Source of the DNA: Hydrogenovibrio sp049975065
Lineage (GTDB): Bacteria; Pseudomonadota; Gammaproteobacteria; Thiomicrospirales; Thiomicrospiraceae
Assembly: GCA_049975065.1 (NCBI GenBank)
Contig: JBNGDN010000022.1
Direction: 5' to 3' (one strand)
DNA length: 24,566 nt
The notes beneath the pieces are model-generated. The model ran no database searches. It was not told the DNA's origin and worked only from the letters and a program-made list of their open reading frames with translations. The number at the start of each line of letters is the position of its first letter. Position 1 is the first letter of the stretch. The position numbers and the translations under genes were made by a program. Shown in pieces: positions 7,378-16,665 of this stretch.

Positions 7378-8847
7378 CTAACTTTTAAACAAATTCAGGT
7401 ATTGCTTTGCACTGAGATCCCAACTGAAATTCTGCTGCATTCCGGTTTTTTGCAACTTTTGCCAAGTACGTTTTTTGCCAAACAAATAAAGTGCGTGCAT
7501 CATCGTGGACTTCAACGCATGATGGCTTGGGTCATAAAAGACAAACCCAGTAGCGGTTCCATCGGATAGGTTTTCTTGAGTCGCATTCACAACCGTATCC
7601 GCCAATCCACCGGTCGCATGGACAATCGGCGGGGTACCGTACATCAAACTGTACATCTGATTCAAACCGCAAGGCTCAAATCGTGACGGCATTAAAAACA
7701 GGTCGGCACCGGCTTCCACCTTGTGCGCCAAGGATTCGGAATACCCAATGTACACCAACACCCTATGCGGATAACGCTGTGACAGCTCACTGATTAAATA
7801 CTCATAATGATTATCACCACTGCCAACGATGACAAAACGTGCCTGCGTCTGTTCGATCAGCTCCGGCAGCACATCCAACACCAGATCAATGCCCTTTTGC
7901 GGCACCAAACGTCCCACCAGGCCTATCACCGGATCCTCAGATTCCAGCACCTCCGGCGGCATGTCCCAGAAATCCAGCATATTTTTCTTGTTCTGCTTTT
8001 TGGCGGCCACCCGTCCTTTTTCCGCCGAATAGTTGCGGGCAATGAAACGATCTATGGCTGGATTCCACACGTCACCGTCAATACCGTTCAAGATCCCCAC
8101 TAAACGCCCTTCCGATTCACGACGAATCAAAGGATCTTGCAGACCATAAGCGTATTCTGGGTAAGTGATCTCACGCGCATAAGACGGACTGACCGTGGTG
8201 ACCCAATCCGCCATCTGGATACCGGCTTTTAGCATCGACATATTGTTGTAGAATTCGATTCCCCAATGCGGCTCCCACCACTCCCAAGGAAGTTGCAGGC
8301 CATCAAACAGCCCCCGAGGGAATAAACCGGCATACGCCATATTGTGAATGGTGAATAACGTCTTAGGTCGATGTGACTCACGGGTCAATAGCGCCGGAAC
8401 CAGTCCGGTTTGCCAGTCATTGGCCTGCACCACATCCGGCTGCCAATCCAAGCCGACACGGTTCATGGCAATTTCCACAACCGCTTTGGAAAAGACGCCA
8501 AAACGCTCGCCATTGTCCCACCAGTCTTTGCCGTCAGGCGCGAGATAAGGGTTGCCGGGGCGATGAAATAATTCAGGGATGTCCACCAGCCAAACCGGAA
8601 CATCAATGCCTTCAGTTTTCGCTTTCAACAAGCGCACGTGCAGCTCTCGGCCACAGGCGGCGACCATAAAGTCGGCGATCTGCTCGGGCTGAGAAACCGT
8701 CTCCCAAATGTCACCGTAAGCGGGAATAACCAAACGCACCTGATGCTTCAAGCGGCGATAGGCATTCGGTAAACTGCCCGAAACGTCCGCCAATCCGCCG
8801 GTTTTGATCAGAGGGTGCGCTTCGGAAGTTGCAAACAATATTTTCAT
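7378..8847 (-). CDS. glgA: Glycogen synthase GlgA (ADP-glucose type)
   Basis: GlgA is a GT5 enzyme that adds glucose from ADP-glucose to the growing alpha-1,4-glucan. The 489 residues are typical. The ADP-glucose-binding KTGGLADV lies at 15-22. The second Rossmann domain has IGLVGRLVPQKGID (R313, K318), and the catalytic-site glutamate is E391 in RFEPCGLNQMY. HATGGLADTV follows near 410. These features place it in the bacterial GlgA group and not in the UDP-glucose GT3 group. The ribosome site before the ATG is weak. It lies 55 bases after glgB and 43 before glgP. Confidence 0.96.
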   Translation of the reverse strand: MKILFATSEAHPLIKTGGLADVSGSLPNAYRRLKHQVRLVIPAYGDIWETVSQPEQIADFMVAACGRELHVRLLKAKTEGIDVPVWLVDIPELFHRPGNPYLAPDGKDWWDNGERFGVFSKAVVEIAMNRVGLDWQPDVVQANDWQTGLVPALLTRESHRPKTLFTIHNMAYAGLFPRGLFDGLQLPWEWWEPHWGIEFYNNMSMLKAGIQMADWVTTVSPSYAREITYPEYAYGLQDPLIRRESEGRLVGILNGIDGDVWNPAIDRFIARNYSAEKGRVAAKKQNKKNMLDFWDMPPEVLESEDPVIGLVGRLVPQKGIDLVLDVLPELIEQTQARFVIVGSGDNHYEYLISELSQRYPHRVLVYIGYSESLAHKVEAGADLFLMPSRFEPCGLNQMYSLMYGTPPIVHATGGLADTVVNATQENLSDGTATGFVFYDPSHHALKSTMMHALYLFGKKRTWQKLQKTGMQQNFSWDLSAKQYLNLFKS

Positions 8848-8902
8848 GGGGCTGTCTCTTGGTGTCCTGTCGTAAAAGGGTTAAAAAGTATTTCAGGCTT
8901 CG

Positions 8903-11083
8903 TCAAACGTTTTTCCGCTTCAACACCACGGCGGCCAAAGGCGGCAAGGTCAGGGAAGTGGAGTAAGGCAGATTCATCCAGGCCTGGTCGTCAGTGTGCA
9001 ACGCACCGCCATTGCCCAGATTGCTGCCGCCGTAAAGCTCGGAATCGGTGTTAATCACCTCTTCGTAAAGGCCGGGCTCCGGCAGACCGATGCGATAATC
9101 CTCTCTGGGAACCGGGGTAAAATTAAACAAGCAAATCAGCTTTTCCGTTTCCGAAATGCGCATAAAACTTAACACCGACTGTTCATAATCGTGACAGTCC
9201 ACCCACTGAAACCCTTCGAATTCGAAATCACGTTCGTGCAACGCCGAAGCATGCTTATAGAGGTGATTCAAGTCACGCACCAGCGTTTGCACGCCACGGT
9301 GAGCCGCCTGCTCACAGAGATACCAATCCAGTTCAGCATTATCATTCCACTCGTGCCACTGAGCAAACTCACTGCCCATAAACAGCAGCTTTTTGCCCGG
9401 ATTTAACGTCTGATAAGCCATCAGCAAGCGCATATTGGCCATTTTCTGCCAATCGTCTCCCGGCATTTTACTCACCAGTGCCTTTTTCATGTGCACCACT
9501 TCATCGTGCGACAGCGGCAAAATAAAGTTTTCCGAATAGGCATACATCTGGCTGAACGTCAGCTGGTTGTGATGATAGGGACGGTAAATGGGATCTTTTT
9601 CAAAAAAGTCCAACGAATCATTCATCCAGCCCATATTCCATTTCATGGAAAAGCCCAAGCCACCCATCCAGGTTGGGCGAGAGACCATCGGCCAAGATGT
9701 CGATTCTTCCGCCATCATCACCGCGCCCGGACACTGAGAATGCACCTCGGTATTCAATACTTTCAGAAACTCAATTGCTTCTAGGTTCTCACGACCGCCG
9801 TATTCATTCGGAATCCAGTCGCCCTCATCACGCGAATAGTCCAGATACAACATCGCCGCCACCGCATCCACGCGCAAACCATCCAAATGAAACTCTTTCA
9901 ACCAGTAAAGCGCATTGGCCAGCAAGAAGTTGCTGACTTCATGGCGACCAAAATTGAAGATATAAGTCCCCCAACCTCGATGTTCGCCTTTACGCGGGTC
10001 TTCATGTTCATACAAGGCCGTGCCGTCAAAACGCGCCAAGGCAAATTCATCCTTGGGAAAGTGCGCCGGCACCCAATCCAAAAACACACCAATTCCCTGC
10101 TGGTGACAGAGATCCACAAAATAACGGAAATCATCCGGTGAACCAAAGCGACTGGTGGGCGCATAATAACCCGATGTCTGATACCCCCAAGATTGATCCA
10201 ATGGATGTTCGGTAATCGGCAAGAGTTCAATGTGGGTGTAGCCCATCCAGGTCACATATTCAACCAAGCGATCCGCCACTTCACGGTAATTTAAGAAATT
10301 CCCCTCGGCATCTCGCTGCCAAGACCCCAGATGAACTTCGTAAACATTAATGGGCGACTGACGCCAATTGTAATGTTCACGCTCCGTCATCCACGCCTGA
10401 TCCTGCCATTGATAGTCCGACTGATTCACCACGGAACCGGTTCTAGGACGCAGCTCCATCTGGCGTGCGTAAGGGTCGGTTTTCACCAGCGAATGACCTG
10501 TGTCGGCATTGCGCACTTCAAATTTGTAAATATCGCCGGGCTGCAACCCAGGAATAAACAATTCCCAAACACCCGAAGTGCCATTGGTACGCATCGGATG
10601 GCGTAAGCCGTTCCAACCATTAAAGTCACCAATCACCGATACGCGATTCGCGCCAGGTGCCCAAACGGCAAACTGCACCCCCAAGACACCCTCAATCGTT
10701 TTGGGTTGCGCGCCCAAATGATCGTAAATATGCCAGTGACGCCCTTCTGCAAACAAGTGCAAGTCCAGTTCACCCAACTGAGGCCAAAAGGTATAAGGCG
10801 AAACGGCGCTGTGCTCAGAGCCGTCCGCTTCTGTCCAATCCACCGCATAATGCGTCGGCAACGTTTTTACCGCTTGCGCGGTCAACTCGGCGTAAAACAG
10901 ATCCGAACCTTCTACCCGCTTGAGTTCAATACCGTTTACAACCGCCGTTTCGGCGGTGGGCAACCATTCGCGTAATACCCAGGTCTGGCCATTTTCATGC
11001 ACCCCCAAGACCTGAAATGGGTCATGATGGGTACCGTCTTGTAAACGCTGTAAATCAATTTGCGAAACCATTAATGTTGTCAT
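8903..11083 (-). CDS. glgB: 1,4-alpha-glucan branching enzyme GlgB
   Basis: GlgB is a GH13 enzyme that cuts alpha-1,4 chains and reattaches them as alpha-1,6 branches. The 726 residues equal the long proteobacterial form: an N-terminal extra domain (about 1-120), a CBM48-like domain (GVQFAVWAPGANRVSVIGDFNGW, 135-157), the catalytic barrel and a C-terminal beta domain. The catalytic triad is visible: nucleophile D406 in DGLRVDAV, acid/base E459 in MAEEST, and D527 in LSHDEVVH. The first ATG has AAAGGAT about ten bases upstream; a second ATG four codons later is possible. It sits between malQ and glgA with gaps of 45 and 55 bases. Confidence 0.97.
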   Translation of the reverse strand: MTTLMVSQIDLQRLQDGTHHDPFQVLGVHENGQTWVLREWLPTAETAVVNGIELKRVEGSDLFYAELTAQAVKTLPTHYAVDWTEADGSEHSAVSPYTFWPQLGELDLHLFAEGRHWHIYDHLGAQPKTIEGVLGVQFAVWAPGANRVSVIGDFNGWNGLRHPMRTNGTSGVWELFIPGLQPGDIYKFEVRNADTGHSLVKTDPYARQMELRPRTGSVVNQSDYQWQDQAWMTEREHYNWRQSPINVYEVHLGSWQRDAEGNFLNYREVADRLVEYVTWMGYTHIELLPITEHPLDQSWGYQTSGYYAPTSRFGSPDDFRYFVDLCHQQGIGVFLDWVPAHFPKDEFALARFDGTALYEHEDPRKGEHRGWGTYIFNFGRHEVSNFLLANALYWLKEFHLDGLRVDAVAAMLYLDYSRDEGDWIPNEYGGRENLEAIEFLKVLNTEVHSQCPGAVMMAEESTSWPMVSRPTWMGGLGFSMKWNMGWMNDSLDFFEKDPIYRPYHHNQLTFSQMYAYSENFILPLSHDEVVHMKKALVSKMPGDDWQKMANMRLLMAYQTLNPGKKLLFMGSEFAQWHEWNDNAELDWYLCEQAAHRGVQTLVRDLNHLYKHASALHERDFEFEGFQWVDCHDYEQSVLSFMRISETEKLICLFNFTPVPREDYRIGLPEPGLYEEVINTDSELYGGSNLGNGGALHTDDQAWMNLPYSTSLTLPPLAAVVLKRKNV

Positions 11084-11128
11084 CTAATTATTTATCCTTT
11101 CCGGCTTTCGCTCTGGATTAATTCTAGT

Positions 11129-12466
11129 CTATCGGTGCGTCTTGTGGACGAGCTCGGCGACTTGTGCCGCGAGCGCCGACGTCAACTGCTGGGCTTTCAG
11201 CTGCCACCGCCAGTTGTGATCCATAGTGCCCGGTACATTCATGCGACTGTGATTGTCTAATCCTAAAAAATCTTGCATGGGGATGACCGCTAAATGTGCC
11301 ACCGATTCAAAAGCCGCTTGAATCAGTGGCCAAGGCATGGGGGCTTGCGTGGCAGGTAACTGCTTGCGCACCCAGTGACGATACTCGTCCGTTTCCAAAG
11401 ATTGCCACCAACCTAAGGAGGTATCGTTATCATGAGTGCCAGTGTAGACCACAGAGTTTTCCACCTGTTCTTTTAACGAATGCGGATTATCCGGCAAGCC
11501 GTTAAAGCCAAACTGTAGCACCGACATACCCGGCAAATCAAACTGCTCTTTCAACGCCACCACTTCCGGGGTAATGATGCCTAAATCTTCCGCCACCAGT
11601 GGCAACTTCGCAAAGGTTTCCTGCAAGGTTTTCAACAAGGCCGCACCGGGTACCTTGACCCAATGGCCGTTCATGGCGGTTTCTTCGGCGGCATCGATTT
11701 CCCAACAGGCTTCCAACCCCCGGAAATGATCGATACGGATCAAATCGAACAATTCCAGTTCACCACGAACGCGCTGCAACCACCACTGAAAGCCGTCCGC
11801 CTGCATCACTTCCCAGTCGTAATGCGGGTTCCCCCAACGCTGACCGGTTTCGGAAAAATAATCCGGCGGCACGCCGGTGACCACAGTCGGTTGGCCGGTT
11901 GCATCCAGTTTGAATTGATGCGGATTGGCCCAAACATCGGCACTGTCGTAAGCCACAAAAATCGGCATATCGCCAAAAAGGGCTATGCCTTTGGCATTGG
12001 CCGCCGTTTTCAACGCCATCCAGTTTTTACGCAACATATATTGCTGGCGTTTTAAGTGATCGACTTCGGTTGCGTGGGTTTTAGCAAAATCCGCTAAGGC
12101 TTGCTTGCCACGATTGCGATAAGCGGTCGGCCATTGCGACCAAGAGGTTTGATTAAAATGATTGCGCAACGTCATAAACAACGCATAGTTCTGCAACCAA
12201 TGCGGCGGATCGGCCAGAAATTGACGATAGCCTTTTTCATCCAGCCGCGCCTCCCAGTCCTCAGGCAACAGCGCCGGATTCATGGCGAATGCCGACACAC
12301 TCTGGTAAGGCGACAAGCCTTGCACGGGTTCGCTCAAAGGCAGCATCTGCCAAACCCGCAGCCCTGCCTGTTCCATCCAGTCTAAAAATTGCCAGGCCTG
12401 GTCATCTATTCGACCGGAAGGGAGCGAAGTGGGGTGTAAGAGCACACCGGCTTTTCGTTGTCGCAT
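11129..12466 (-). CDS. malQ: 4-alpha-glucanotransferase MalQ (GH77), short form
   Basis: MalQ transfers alpha-1,4-glucan segments between maltodextrins and releases glucose, feeding glucokinase. The GH77 catalytic residues are present: nucleophile D246 in LIRIDHFRG, acid/base E293 in AEDLG, and D346 in GTHDNDT. The N-terminus GVLLHPTSLPSG and the SPYQSVSAFAMNP segment (52-64) are also typical. At 445 residues the enzyme is shorter than the usual ~500 or more. Part of the shortening is at the N-terminus, where the GIGDLG-like loop after LPSG is missing and SGRIDDQAWQFLDW follows directly. Its place in a glycogen operon suggests a role in remodelling short chains left by GlgP. Assignment is firm; the narrower specificity is unknown. 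Confidence 0.93.
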   Translation of the reverse strand: MRQRKAGVLLHPTSLPSGRIDDQAWQFLDWMEQAGLRVWQMLPLSEPVQGLSPYQSVSAFAMNPALLPEDWEARLDEKGYRQFLADPPHWLQNYALFMTLRNHFNQTSWSQWPTAYRNRGKQALADFAKTHATEVDHLKRQQYMLRKNWMALKTAANAKGIALFGDMPIFVAYDSADVWANPHQFKLDATGQPTVVTGVPPDYFSETGQRWGNPHYDWEVMQADGFQWWLQRVRGELELFDLIRIDHFRGLEACWEIDAAEETAMNGHWVKVPGAALLKTLQETFAKLPLVAEDLGIITPEVVALKEQFDLPGMSVLQFGFNGLPDNPHSLKEQVENSVVYTGTHDNDTSLGWWQSLETDEYRHWVRKQLPATQAPMPWPLIQAAFESVAHLAVIPMQDFLGLDNHSRMNVPGTMDHNWRWQLKAQQLTSALAAQVAELVHKTHR

Positions 12467-12501
12467 ATCGTCATTAATCCTTTAATCCTGCAAACACCGC
12501 A

Positions 12502-14235
12502 TCAGTTGCGGCGCATGGTACCGGCGTTTTCCATATCCCCACCGCCGTGCGAAAGCGGAATGGTCAGCGTTTCCGGTGATTTTTCACCCAATAAATTGTA
12601 GAGTTTTTGCAAGTGGCGTCGATAGAGTTGATCAAAGTCCCGCACACTGCCAGACGGATTGTAATCCCCAAACCACCAGAACCAATCGGACCCCTCGCAC
12701 ACCGCTAATTGTTCTGTGGCCAAGCGTGCCTCGTCTTTAGACAGTTTGCCGGAAGCCATCACATTATCGAATGTCTGTTTCGCCGCCACCAACAAATCCC
12801 AAGCGGCATTTTTATCCGCCTCCCCAATCCAAGTGGAAAAGGAACCATAGACCCAACTGCCGGCTTTGAGCATCGGCAAATGCCTTGGGCGCACACCACT
12901 GTCAAGCACCTCGGAAAAGGTGGTCATCTCCACTTGAGGGTGTTTGGTCAGAGTGTCGTAGAGTGCCGACAAAAAATGACACGCATTGTCGCGGTAATAT
13001 TCCCAAGCATTCTCACCGTCCAACACCACCGTCACCACATAATCTTCGACATCATCGCCTAACGCATTGGCAATGTTTTGAAGATTATGGGCGAAATTAT
13101 TGGCGGCATCCTGCGGTGCCCAGTCTTTGTATTGAAAGCCAATCAGGTCGGACATGCCATCGTCACGAAAGAACATGGCGCAGTTTTGCGTGGCATGTTG
13201 CAAAGGTTGATAGAGGGCGCGCTTAGAGACAATATCATGGTGATTCAAATGCGACGCCTCGCACGAATGACGCCACACCCCTTCGCCGGAGGCCGTCCAA
13301 TCCATTTCGTAATGATCCAGCAAACCGACCGCCGCCGGACTGACCGCCCCTTCCGACAACCAAATCCCTCGCGGCTTGACTCCGAAATGCGATTTAAACA
13401 CCTTAAACCCATGCTCCATATGCCACTTGGCACGATCGTAACCATCCGGATAACAGGCCGATTTGGGCATGGGCGCCTCCGGCTGCGCGTCTTTCATGCT
13501 ATTAAAATCAATTAGCAAGGGTACGATCGGGTGACCATAAGGCGTCATGGAAATTTCAATCTGCCCAGCTTCCATCAATCGGCGATAACGCGGCACCACC
13601 CCTTCGATGGCATCGGCAATGACCTCAACCATGGTTCTTTGATCGCTCAACGTGAAATGCGCCTGACGCATTCCAGTTTCGATTAAACGCTTAACACGCT
13701 TATCCTCACGCCGCAGACTTTGCCCCATCCACGCGAGGTGATACCACATCAACATATCGACAAAGTACTGCTCGTTAAAGTAGGTAAGGCACTGCGCATT
13801 TTCCGCCAGCGTTTTTTCATCGCAATTGGACATGTCCAATAAACGCCGAAACGGCGGAAAGGTATCAATCATCGTGGGCGCAAAGGCTTTCTGACAGGCC
13901 TGGATAATTTCAAGTCGCTGCTCAACGTCATCGGTAATCGGCGCCTCACCCGACACCCAATTCAATAACGCATCCTGCACATGGGTGCCGTTTTTCAACC
14001 AAGCGCGCATTTGACGCGCATAGTCGGATAGCTGCTCCAGCAAAACCGGCGCAAAGTTCACCACCACCTTGGCCTGGGGCTGCCGCTCCAAGTGCGACAC
14101 CATATCGGTGTAATCCTTAATCGCATGCAAATACACCCAAGGCAATCGGTATTCGCCATTCAAGCCATCCCGATAGTGCGGCTGGTGCATATGCCAACAA
14201 AGAACCAACTTAATTTTTTTTAATTCCATAACCAT
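12502..14235 (-). CDS. GH57 family alpha-glucan hydrolase/transferase
   Basis: This is a 577-residue member of glycoside hydrolase family 57, acting on alpha-glucans. Conserved regions are visible in order: HMHQPHY (15-21), MTPYGHPIVPLL (230-241), GIWLSEGAV with the likely nucleophile E295, and VVLDGENAWEYY with the likely acid/base D406. The DGENAWE form of region 4 resembles amylase/amylopullulanase-type GH57 more than GH57 branching enzymes, and GlgB already supplies branching here. No signal peptide is seen, so it acts in the cytoplasm. It lies between glgC and malQ (gaps 48 and 35). No GlgX/isoamylase gene is in the window, so this protein could be the debranching activity, which is an inference. 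The exact start (ATG at 14235 or two codons later) is uncertain. Confidence 0.88.
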   Translation of the reverse strand: MVMELKKIKLVLCWHMHQPHYRDGLNGEYRLPWVYLHAIKDYTDMVSHLERQPQAKVVVNFAPVLLEQLSDYARQMRAWLKNGTHVQDALLNWVSGEAPITDDVEQRLEIIQACQKAFAPTMIDTFPPFRRLLDMSNCDEKTLAENAQCLTYFNEQYFVDMLMWYHLAWMGQSLRREDKRVKRLIETGMRQAHFTLSDQRTMVEVIADAIEGVVPRYRRLMEAGQIEISMTPYGHPIVPLLIDFNSMKDAQPEAPMPKSACYPDGYDRAKWHMEHGFKVFKSHFGVKPRGIWLSEGAVSPAAVGLLDHYEMDWTASGEGVWRHSCEASHLNHHDIVSKRALYQPLQHATQNCAMFFRDDGMSDLIGFQYKDWAPQDAANNFAHNLQNIANALGDDVEDYVVTVVLDGENAWEYYRDNACHFLSALYDTLTKHPQVEMTTFSEVLDSGVRPRHLPMLKAGSWVYGSFSTWIGEADKNAAWDLLVAAKQTFDNVMASGKLSKDEARLATEQLAVCEGSDWFWWFGDYNPSGSVRDFDQLYRRHLQKLYNLLGEKSPETLTIPLSHGGGDMENAGTMRRN

Positions 14236-14283
14236 ACTTGATTTGAGTGCTTATTGTTTAAATGAACGAACAGTGTAACGCAA

Positions 14284-15552
14284 CTAACGCGTCACATGCA
14301 CCTTCTGACCAAGCATTTCCGGTGTCACCAAGACAATGCCCGACGCTTCCTCCACATAAAACCGTCTTTCGTCTTCGGCACGATCTTCGCCGATAATGGT
14401 GCCTTCGGGAATAATGCAACCTTTGTCCACGACGGCGTTCTGAATGCGACAGTTTCGGTGAACTTCCACTCGCGGCAATAAAACCGAGTCTTTAATCAGG
14501 CTGTAACTGTGAATACGCCCGCCACTGGAAATGACCGAACGTTTAATACGCGCACCGGAAATAATGCAACCGCCCGCCACCAGAGAGTCAATCGCCTCGC
14601 CGCGACGCCCCTCGTCATCAAAAATAAACTTGGCTGGCGGCATCTGTGCCTGATACGTCCATATTGGCCAGTTTTCATCGTACAAATTCAGTTCTGGGGT
14701 AATGGAGCACAAATCCATACTGGCTTTCCAGTAAGACTCGATGGTGCCGACGTCACGCCAATAAACCGGCTCCGAATTTTCATCCTGGAACGGAAAGGCA
14801 CGCACATTCCACCCTTCAATCACCGATGGGATAATATCCTTGCCGAAATCACGCGACGAGCCAATTTTGTCAGCATCCTCAATCAGCTTCTGGAACAGGA
14901 ACTCCGTGGAAAACACATAAATCCCCATGGAAGCCAAGGCTTTATCCGGCTTGCCAGGCATGGCCTCTGGGTCGGCGGGTTTTTCAGTGAATTTGGTAAT
15001 TTCATAATCATCATTCACCGACATCACCCCAAAACCGGTGGCGTCCATGCGCGGCACTTCGATACAACCAATGGTCACATCCGCACCCGATTCAGCGTGA
15101 TCGTACAGCATCTTACTGTAATCCATTGAATAAATATGATCGCCGCCCAGCACCAACACATATTCCGGCGTATGGCGACGGAGAATGTCCAAATTCTGAT
15201 ACAAAGCATCCGCCGTACCTTCATACCAGCCTTTATGCACTCGCTGCTGCGCCGGCAGCAATTCAACAAACTCACCCACCTCATAACGCATGAAAGACCA
15301 AGCACGTTGGATGTGGCGAATCAAGGAATGCGATTTATATTGCGTCAAGACGCCAATTTTTCGAATGCCCGAATTCACACAGTTCGACAGAACAAAATCA
15401 ATAATGCGATACTTGCCACCGAATGGCACCGCAGGCTTGGCGCGCCATTGAGTCAACTCCTTTAAGCGACTGCCCTCGCCACCGGCCAATACCAGCGCCA
15501 GCGTTTTTCGGGTTAAGTCGGTCGCGGTTTTTGTTTCGCTGTAATATTTCAT
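14284..15552 (-). CDS. glgC: Glucose-1-phosphate adenylyltransferase GlgC
   Basis: GlgC makes ADP-glucose from ATP and glucose-1-phosphate, the controlled first step of glycogen synthesis. The 422 residues are normal. The pyrophosphorylase signature LAGGEGSRLKELT lies at 22-34, with R29 and K39 as expected active-site residues. GGDHIYSMDY (136-145) carries the metal site, and FTEKPADPEAMP...LASMGIYVF holds the glucose-1-phosphate site. A C-terminal left-handed beta-helix begins near 300 (GGCIISGARIKRSVIS). It has the strongest ribosome site of the operon (GGAGGAGG, complement 15561-15568), set in a small hairpin. The 111-base gap before it is the longest in the run. Confidence 0.97.
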   Translation of the reverse strand: MKYYSETKTATDLTRKTLALVLAGGEGSRLKELTQWRAKPAVPFGGKYRIIDFVLSNCVNSGIRKIGVLTQYKSHSLIRHIQRAWSFMRYEVGEFVELLPAQQRVHKGWYEGTADALYQNLDILRRHTPEYVLVLGGDHIYSMDYSKMLYDHAESGADVTIGCIEVPRMDATGFGVMSVNDDYEITKFTEKPADPEAMPGKPDKALASMGIYVFSTEFLFQKLIEDADKIGSSRDFGKDIIPSVIEGWNVRAFPFQDENSEPVYWRDVGTIESYWKASMDLCSITPELNLYDENWPIWTYQAQMPPAKFIFDDEGRRGEAIDSLVAGGCIISGARIKRSVISSGGRIHSYSLIKDSVLLPRVEVHRNCRIQNAVVDKGCIIPEGTIIGEDRAEDERRFYVEEASGIVLVTPEMLGQKVHVTR

Positions 15553-15557
15553 CTTTG

Positions 15558-15600
15558 TTACCTCCTCCGGTAATGCAACCGACCCTTAATCTCTGTCGGT
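15558..15600 (-). promoter_or_regulatory. Hairpins around the glgC ribosome binding site
   Basis: In glgC orientation, ACCGAC and GTCGGT (15578-15583 and 15595-15600) can form a 6-pair stem with an 11-base loop. Directly after it, TTACC and GGTAA (15569-15573 and 15558-15562) can pair around GGAGGA, the core of the glgC Shine-Dalgarno sequence. Together they could tune GlgC translation inside the operon. Pairing was read by eye only. Confidence 0.35.
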
Positions 15601-15663
15601 AAGTTGTTGTTATTTAAGCCAGCTGCAGACGCATACCCTGCCCCAGCATAGGTTCGAAATGTT

Positions 15664-16620
15664 TCAGGACACCAAAGATCGCGCGCGCTTCACCGCGCCC
15701 AGCAACCCGACGGACTCGTTCACCACAAGATGAATCGGAAAGGTTTCCACGATCTTTTTCATGCGCCCTTTGTTTAAAAAGGCGTGAATAAAGCGCGGCT
15801 GCGTCATCCAATCCTGAATTTTCGGTGCAATGCCGCCTGCCACATAAATACCCGCTTGGCATTCCCAGATCAGCGCGGCATTACCAATATAGGCACCGTA
15901 AATTTCCACAAACGTGTCCAGTGTCTGAATGGCAATACGCTCACCTTGCAAGGCCGCTTGGCGAATTTCCGACGCATTGATGCCGTGTTTACCGTGCCCG
16001 TGGGATTGAAGGCTGTAAAAAAAATACAGCGTTTCCAAACCTTCACCGGACAGCAACCGTTCGTACGAAACGTGCGACCATTTATTGCGCAACCAGGTTA
16101 AAATCTTATCCTGCTCAAGATTCAAAGGGGCAAAATCCACGTGCCCTCCTTCTGACGGCTGGGGAATAAACGCCCCGTTACAATTCTTCACCGGCGCCAC
16201 ACCCAAACCAGAACCCGCGCCAATGACCAGACGATTGCCATCCGGATTGAATTCACCTTTCTGCAGACAGACCAGATCAGCCTCTTCAAGCTCGTCCACC
16301 CCGAGCGCAGCGGCATAAAAATCGTTAATAATGTCCACACGACCAATGCCACACTCCGACTCCAACGCATCGGCATCCACCGACCAAGGCAAGTTCGTCA
16401 ATTGCGCCCGGCGACCTTCCACCGGCCCGGGCAAGCCCAAGCAAGCCGCGTCCAGCGATGGCAGATCAAACGCTTTCTGAAAGGTTTGAATCATGTCGGT
16501 CAGAGAACGAAAATCCGCGCTCAAATAGCGTTTTTCCGCCAACATCACGTCGCGACCCACATCAATGGCACGCAACAGCACCTTTGTTGCACCCACATCG
16601 GCTGCTAGAATATTCGGCAT
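15664..16620 (-). CDS. glk: Glucokinase Glk
   Basis: This ATP-dependent glucokinase of the hexokinase/ROK-like Glk group (COG0837 type) phosphorylates free glucose to glucose-6-phosphate. The 318 residues match the family. The phosphate-1 motif is ADVGATKVLL near 7-16, the catalytic base is D100 in IINDFYAAA, and the glucose-binding EGGH lies at 157-160. A glycine-rich GAGSGLGVA sits at 134-142, with Ala and Ser where GPGTGLG is more usual. GGGGGAAAA precedes the ATG closely. In this operon it would recover the glucose set free by MalQ and the GH57 enzyme. It lies 45 bases after gmhA and 111 before glgC. Confidence 0.9.
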   Translation of the reverse strand: MPNILAADVGATKVLLRAIDVGRDVMLAEKRYLSADFRSLTDMIQTFQKAFDLPSLDAACLGLPGPVEGRRAQLTNLPWSVDADALESECGIGRVDIINDFYAAALGVDELEEADLVCLQKGEFNPDGNRLVIGAGSGLGVAPVKNCNGAFIPQPSEGGHVDFAPLNLEQDKILTWLRNKWSHVSYERLLSGEGLETLYFFYSLQSHGHGKHGINASEIRQAALQGERIAIQTLDTFVEIYGAYIGNAALIWECQAGIYVAGGIAPKIQDWMTQPRFIHAFLNKGRMKKIVETFPIHLVVNESVGLLGAVKRARSLVS

Positions 16621-16665
16621 TTTTCCCCCGATAAACCCATCTTAAAATTTAATCTATTAAATTCA

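Noticed and set aside
12502..14235. GH57 gene as a recent horizontal acquisition
   Set aside because: No mobile element, flanking repeat or obvious change of base composition; spacing and strand match the neighbouring glg genes.
14509..15129. 206-residue plus-strand open frame
   Set aside because: Antisense to glgC; no recognisable domain and no ribosome site.
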